A DNA stretch of 43,880 bases from an uncultured Clostridia bacterium (GTDB lineage: Bacteria; Bacillota; Clostridia; TANB77; CAG-465), in the NCBI GenBank assembly GCA_948562205.1, contig CAOYAN010000017.1, forward strand, positions 1 to 43,880, in the 5' to 3' direction. A program made the translations under genes and the position numbers. Positions 41,501 through 43,880 of this stretch are shown piece by piece. Position 1 is the first letter of the stretch. The number at the start of each line of letters is the position of its first letter. The notes beneath the pieces were generated by a model, which saw nothing but the letters and a program-made list of their open reading frames with translations, was not told the origin of the DNA and did no database searches.

Positions 41501-43354
41501 CATAAAAAATATATGCTGTGTCCAAAGTGTGTACCAAACTTTACTCCAGAACTTATTAGGAATAATTCTATTTATTGTAACATAAAGGATTTTACTAAAA
41601 AGGAAAATTTTGTGGGTGAAGGCGGAGAATCAACTGTTTATGATTATGGTCATGAGACCTGTGCTAAGATTTTTAGGATAGATGAAGAAGATGTATCAAT
41701 TGAACAAAAAGTAGGAATTCTTATAAAAATATTTGAAAGGAAAAATGCATTAATAGAATTAAACAAAAAATATAAAAATATAGAGTATATTCCTCCTCAA
41801 AAAATAATTATAGATAATGATACAAATAGTATAGTAGGATACACGCTAAAAAAAGTTGAAGGTGGATATCCTATTTCATCTCTTAAAAATAAAGACATAA
41901 TAGAAGGATTACATTTTATAAAAAAAGATATATTTGAAATTCTTATTGCACTAGGAGATGCAATTTTAAATCTTCATGAAAATGTGAATATGTTTATTGG
42001 TGATTTAAATGGTGAAAATATTTTATTTGATGCAAATAAGAAGATATATTTAATTGATTTTGATGGTATGGGAATTGATGATATTTCTCCACGGTGTTTT
42101 ACTGATGGATACATTGACCCCATATCAGAGAAAAACGAAACTGTATCTAAAAAGGATGATTGGTATTCTTTTGCAATACATTGTTTTTATTATCTTACTT
42201 ATGTACATCCTTTCAATGGTATTTATATTGATAAGACTTCAAATAAAAAATTAGATGAAGTAGAAAAAATGGAAAAAAGAATTTCATTACTTGGAGATCA
42301 CAATATTGAAATACCGGAGGTAGCAGAAGATTGGGGATGGATGAGTAATGATATGCTAAATGTGTTTTTACAAATTTTTGAAAAGGAAAGCAGAGAAAAC
42401 ATTACTCCTTATTTAAAGGAATATTATAATGATCATTTTTCTCAGAAATTTTCCGTAAAAAAGACATTTAGTAGAGAACTTACTTCTTCTAAGACTAAAA
42501 AGGTAACTAGGGAAATTTCATTATTTGGAGATCGCTGTAAGAAGATTATAAATTCTTTTAGCTATATTTCTCTTGATACAAATGATAATGAAGTATTAAC
42601 TATTGTTACTGGAAATGGTGAAATAAAAGTTTTGTGTGATAATTTAGACAATATATTAGATATAAAATTGTCTGGTAATGAAAAATTTATTCTTGTTATA
42701 TACAAAAATGCAGTAAAATGTATTAATATAATTACTAATGAAACAGTTTATGAAAATAAACTTTATCAAAAAACAACTGCTATTGTAAATGACAATACTT
42801 TTTATTACTCTAATTTTGAAGATGGAGAGAATATAATTGTTAAGTTAAGGATTAAAGATGGATATTATTATCCTCACAGAAGCCTTATTAAATTCCATGT
42901 TGAAGATGTTACTAAAAGCTTTATAGTAAATAATAATGAAAAGTTTATAGTAGTTAAATCTAAAAATAACACAGGAATTATCTATTGTAATGATATCGAG
43001 TATAAAAAGTTGCCTGATACTGATAATGTGGAGTATAAAGTCTTGTATGATATCATAAGAAATGAATGGCTTGTTATAAATTCAGATGGATTTTATATTG
43101 TCATTAGAAGTGATGGAACAAATATATCAAAGCTTGATAATAAAATTACAGGTTGTAACATTAATAAGGCAGAATTTAGGAATGGAAATATTTATATTCC
43201 TAAAGATGGAGCTTTCTATTATATAAATACTAAGAATTCTCAAAGTAAAGAGATTTCATGTTATGCTGTAACTAAAAACTCTAATATTATTGTTAATAAA
43301 CAGAGTTTTGTATTCTTTGATGATAAAAAGGCTTATGAATATGCAAAAAATTGA
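38600..43354 (+). CDS. 1584-residue multidomain kinase with zinc clusters and a likely beta-propeller
   Basis: The active kinase domain lies at about 1000-1260. It has glycine loop GEGGESTVY, Lys1023 in CAKIF, catalytic loop IGDLNGENIL with Asp1135 and Asn1140, and metal Asp1153 in LIDFDGMG. This GD(L/V)N..N form is typical of TerY-associated bacterial kinases rather than HRD kinases. Cys clusters occur at 239-246-251-257 (all Cys), 729-732-743-746 and 960-963-974-977; the last two share the spacing C-x2-H-x10-C-x2-C. Before each of these stand segments like the hinge of the kinase (FLGYKFGK, MIGYVSDKNEG, FVGYVYRHVD, compared with IVGYTLKKVEG), suggesting degenerate kinase-like repeats. Residues after about 1290 alternate short strands as in a beta-propeller. 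No signal peptide or membrane helix is seen. GGAGG precedes the ATG. Confidence 0.85.
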   Translation: MKVYNPFKREEYTNKVSKFWLERLYESIDISEREYEIYVDDKNNLSEIAYVIKDKELGDSLFDIIQELKSYGKIDLKYSEFRIRKTVIDPKKKTLLAFYVEVFFKDPDYHFNIIEALIDVVTFASKLSEYNFGFISTSDGKFLNRNLYQVFCSLEKVNDMSKDEIDKRNIPFLLDFIHQNISKSAYRDVFSKSCIEYEMSNISYSLEMFRMFYDYNIGRDIDILTVLEAENNKEKNFRCDKYGRNCDRKICTNFDLCLIDYDAYILPSTDILENESDFIKNEESSNYTIYNPRRTIGGYKIFKNPIESDFYGVKQLYFVNEVKKYLKYEITGIVYDLDGNFLGYKFGKCKSINFDTKNTILSYNFSSPYEIINVLWKLKKLLFKVNGYDSNTDFSYDFDIEKDIVLEKSNSEFILHFVSDEKILGILNNDEGNLKDILSELALKMYHNYIKERYQNLDKKSFYNNPCIKFLPPKFAKSLFKYINNELVDLISAYYSFFVDFCENYSGNSDNFYYSKFMYNPGEVDYIFESEIFEKLGCVYMRDTNVTLADGRIAYFFNRAKTDSSSVLDKIDKNMLRIKQVFGDYDNVHLTGISNVIYSKKIGSNGMYNMIGYVSDKNEGIPLSKVDFSKFTNKDYIKLAIKVFMYFDKVYIDMDQVRIDNDFNIYINVVDGKIDLYKVGKENFAIQFLKKLESDCIFIKGMDIETAKEIGFDSLYKLEKLYDSMTSYCDIHNVYYPSDEALCPICDKTLFSVEKYHGDYGKVLFEDKYARHYYLYDKDLNLKVYKENTVDLNEVEKSIDMMINPICHENSDYYGQELFLPYKKAIVLSNKKFVGYVYRHVDFEKCKDFEKHFTNKKKIKSLIILLDQVKAIFNRGLDFLYNPYDSLLISLDYKGKIQIVNIDLLKVGDIKLHQKNEKMLIKYITNSISNEDAMEEIYANSIDSLQDKLEDLVDNMTKICKVHGIFYHKKYMLCPKCVPNFTPELIRNNSIYCNIKDFTKKENFVGEGGESTVYDYGHETCAKIFRIDEEDVSIEQKVGILIKIFERKNALIELNKKYKNIEYIPPQKIIIDNDTNSIVGYTLKKVEGGYPISSLKNKDIIEGLHFIKKDIFEILIALGDAILNLHENVNMFIGDLNGENILFDANKKIYLIDFDGMGIDDISPRCFTDGYIDPISEKNETVSKKDDWYSFAIHCFYYLTYVHPFNGIYIDKTSNKKLDEVEKMEKRISLLGDHNIEIPEVAEDWGWMSNDMLNVFLQIFEKESRENITPYLKEYYNDHFSQKFSVKKTFSRELTSSKTKKVTREISLFGDRCKKIINSFSYISLDTNDNEVLTIVTGNGEIKVLCDNLDNILDIKLSGNEKFILVIYKNAVKCINIITNETVYENKLYQKTTAIVNDNTFYYSNFEDGENIIVKLRIKDGYYYPHRSLIKFHVEDVTKSFIVNNNEKFIVVKSKNNTGIIYCNDIEYKKLPDTDNVEYKVLYDIIRNEWLVINSDGFYIVIRSDGTNISKLDNKITGCNINKAEFRNGNIYIPKDGAFYYINTKNSQSKEISCYAVTKNSNIIVNKQSFVFFDDKKAYEYAKN

Positions 43355-43362
43355 CATAAGTC

Positions 43363-43391
43363 TTTACAAAATTAAGTTTTTGTAGTATAAT
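43363..43391 (+). promoter_or_regulatory. Promoter of the zinc-ribbon gene
   Basis: TTTACA (43363-43368), 17 bases, then TATAAT (43386-43391). A TTGACA also overlaps the kinase stop at 43351-43356. Confidence 0.8.
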
Positions 43392-43437
43392 ATATGCGTA
43401 TCAATAAATAACGCCAACTAAATTAGGAGGTAGTAAC

Positions 43438-43791
43438 ATGGGAAGAATTGATGAAATTTTGAAAACAGCAACAGATTCACTGCATCGGGGCATTGATGTG
43501 ATCAGCGCAAAGGCCGGAGAAATCACAGCTACATTCTCGCTTACTGAGCAGGCAGCACAGATCCAGCAGGATATGGACAGCATTTGCTATGAAGTGGGGA
43601 GAAGAGCAATCGATAACGAGCTTGGTCTCTTTGCAACGGAGATTGAGCAGTACAATGAGCTCAAGCAGCAGAAGGCAGCGTGCGAAAAAGAGATCTTAAA
43701 GATGCAGGGCATCGTGAAGTGTCCGGGATGTGGCAGAGTCGTTGATGAAGACGAACGCTTCTGTAAAGAATGCGGCGCAAGGATCGAGTAA
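43438..43791 (+). CDS. Coiled-coil protein with a C-terminal zinc ribbon
   Basis: This 117-residue protein starts MGRIDEILKTATDSLHRGID. It is helical for about 90 residues (QAAQIQQDMDSICYEVGRRA, NELKQQKAACEKEILKMQ) and ends in a zinc ribbon, Cys95-x2-Cys98-x10-Cys109-x2-Cys112 (KCPGCGRVVDEDERFCKECG). The spacing equals that of two clusters in the neighbouring kinase. Its base composition is foreign to the area: rows 43561-43620 and 43681-43740 hold 28 and 30 G+C of 60, against 16 of 60 in a nearby kinase row (42961-43020). AGGAGG precedes the ATG and it has its own promoter and terminator. It was probably acquired recently from a higher-G+C relative. Confidence 0.8.
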   Translation: MGRIDEILKTATDSLHRGIDVISAKAGEITATFSLTEQAAQIQQDMDSICYEVGRRAIDNELGLFATEIEQYNELKQQKAACEKEILKMQGIVKCPGCGRVVDEDERFCKECGARIE

Positions 43792-43795
43792 GGAG

Positions 43796-43824
43796 AGGCT
43801 CGGGGGAATTTCCCCGAGTCTTTT
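43796..43824 (+). terminator. Terminator of the zinc-ribbon gene
   Basis: AGGCTCGGGG (43796-43805) pairs with CCCCGAGTCT (43812-43821) with one G-T pair, followed by T. It is the likely target mark of the intron that follows. Confidence 0.9.
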
Positions 43825-43828
43825 CATG

Positions 43829-43880
43829 GTGCGACGGGCATGTCGTTTAGTTAATCGGTGAAAGTCCGTAGTGGAGGTAT
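43829..43880 (+). mobile_element. 5' end of a group II intron, probably class C (cut by window end)
   Basis: From 43829 the sequence reads GTGCGACGGGCATGTCG and then ATCGGTGAAAGTCCG. This matches the conserved 5' end of domain I of bacterial group II introns: GUGYG start, short hairpin around GGGCAT, then GGTGAAAGTCC. Class C introns typically insert just downstream of intrinsic terminators, and this one begins five bases after a terminator T run. Its reverse-transcriptase gene would lie to the right, outside the window. Confidence 0.8.

Noticed and set aside
33225..43824. Full tellurite-resistance (terBCDE) operon
   Set aside because: Only TelA and TerY-P-like parts are present; no TerC membrane protein, TerB or TerD-type domain is visible.

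Overview
The window comes from a low-G+C Gram-positive bacterium, most likely an anaerobic clostridium. The evidence is the AT-rich DNA, the strong AGGAGG ribosome sites, the many promoters with TTGACA/TATAAT-like boxes 17 bases apart, the Asp23/AmaP, IscS/IscU/MnmA and NusB/XseA/XseB gene sets, a glmS ribozyme, a dockerin-tagged cell-wall hydrolase and a possible SpoVM peptide that hints at sporulation. A species cannot be named from the sequence alone. There is no rRNA and no CRISPR array. Two tRNA genes are present.

Layout. 1-3.1 kb is a small accessory patch: a 39-residue frame, an apparently intact IS3-family (IS150-like) element beside the 3' stump of a Cna-B-type surface protein, and an Rpn-family nuclease. 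3.1-14.3 kb is chiefly envelope and precursor metabolism: a class A penicillin-binding protein, purC, glmS behind its ribozyme, a secreted glucosaminidase with SH3, Ig-like and dockerin modules, a membrane-anchored Ig/cadherin-like surface protein, a TtcA-type tRNA thiolase and a polysaccharide deacetylase. 14.3-21.4 kb is core: an AlaS lacking the usual C-terminal part, YcxB-like and HIT proteins, the asp23-amaP-DUF2273-nusB-xseA-xseB operon, and tRNA-Tyr with a CAU tRNA. 21.6-28.4 kb holds nth, two tiny ORFs (one SpoVM-like), a MATE transporter fused to a cytidylate-kinase-like domain, a patatin lipase, an unknown small protein, rpmB and pyk. 28.5-33.2 kb holds a Fic-type protein behind twin 46-bp repeats, then a DtxR-fold regulator next to iscS-iscU-mnmA.

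33.2-43.9 kb is the most interesting part: a signalling island of seven genes in one direction. It has a TelA-family protein, a PP2C-type phosphatase, a degenerate vWA-like protein, a 508-residue helical orphan, a vWA protein with an intact metal site, a 1584-residue protein with a kinase domain, zinc-binding clusters and a likely beta-propeller, and a coiled-coil/zinc-ribbon protein. Phosphatase, vWA and kinase together match the TerY-P triad known from tellurite-resistance-type (Ter) gene neighbourhoods. The extra partners and the kinase architecture go beyond that triad. Both ends of the island are near 50% G+C in the rows I counted, while its interior is near 27%, so the island is a mosaic. 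The window ends in what looks like the first ~50 bases of a class C group II intron, placed just after the terminator of the last gene.

How the genes connect. IscS and IscU supply sulfur and Fe-S clusters. MnmA and the TtcA-like protein use sulfur for tRNA thiolation, and Nth and the TtcA-like protein carry cluster ligands. The DtxR-like regulator beside iscS has lost apparent metal ligands and gained a Cys cluster, so it may sense Fe-S status in place of IscR. GlmS, PBP1, the glucosaminidase and the deacetylase all bear on peptidoglycan supply, building and trimming.
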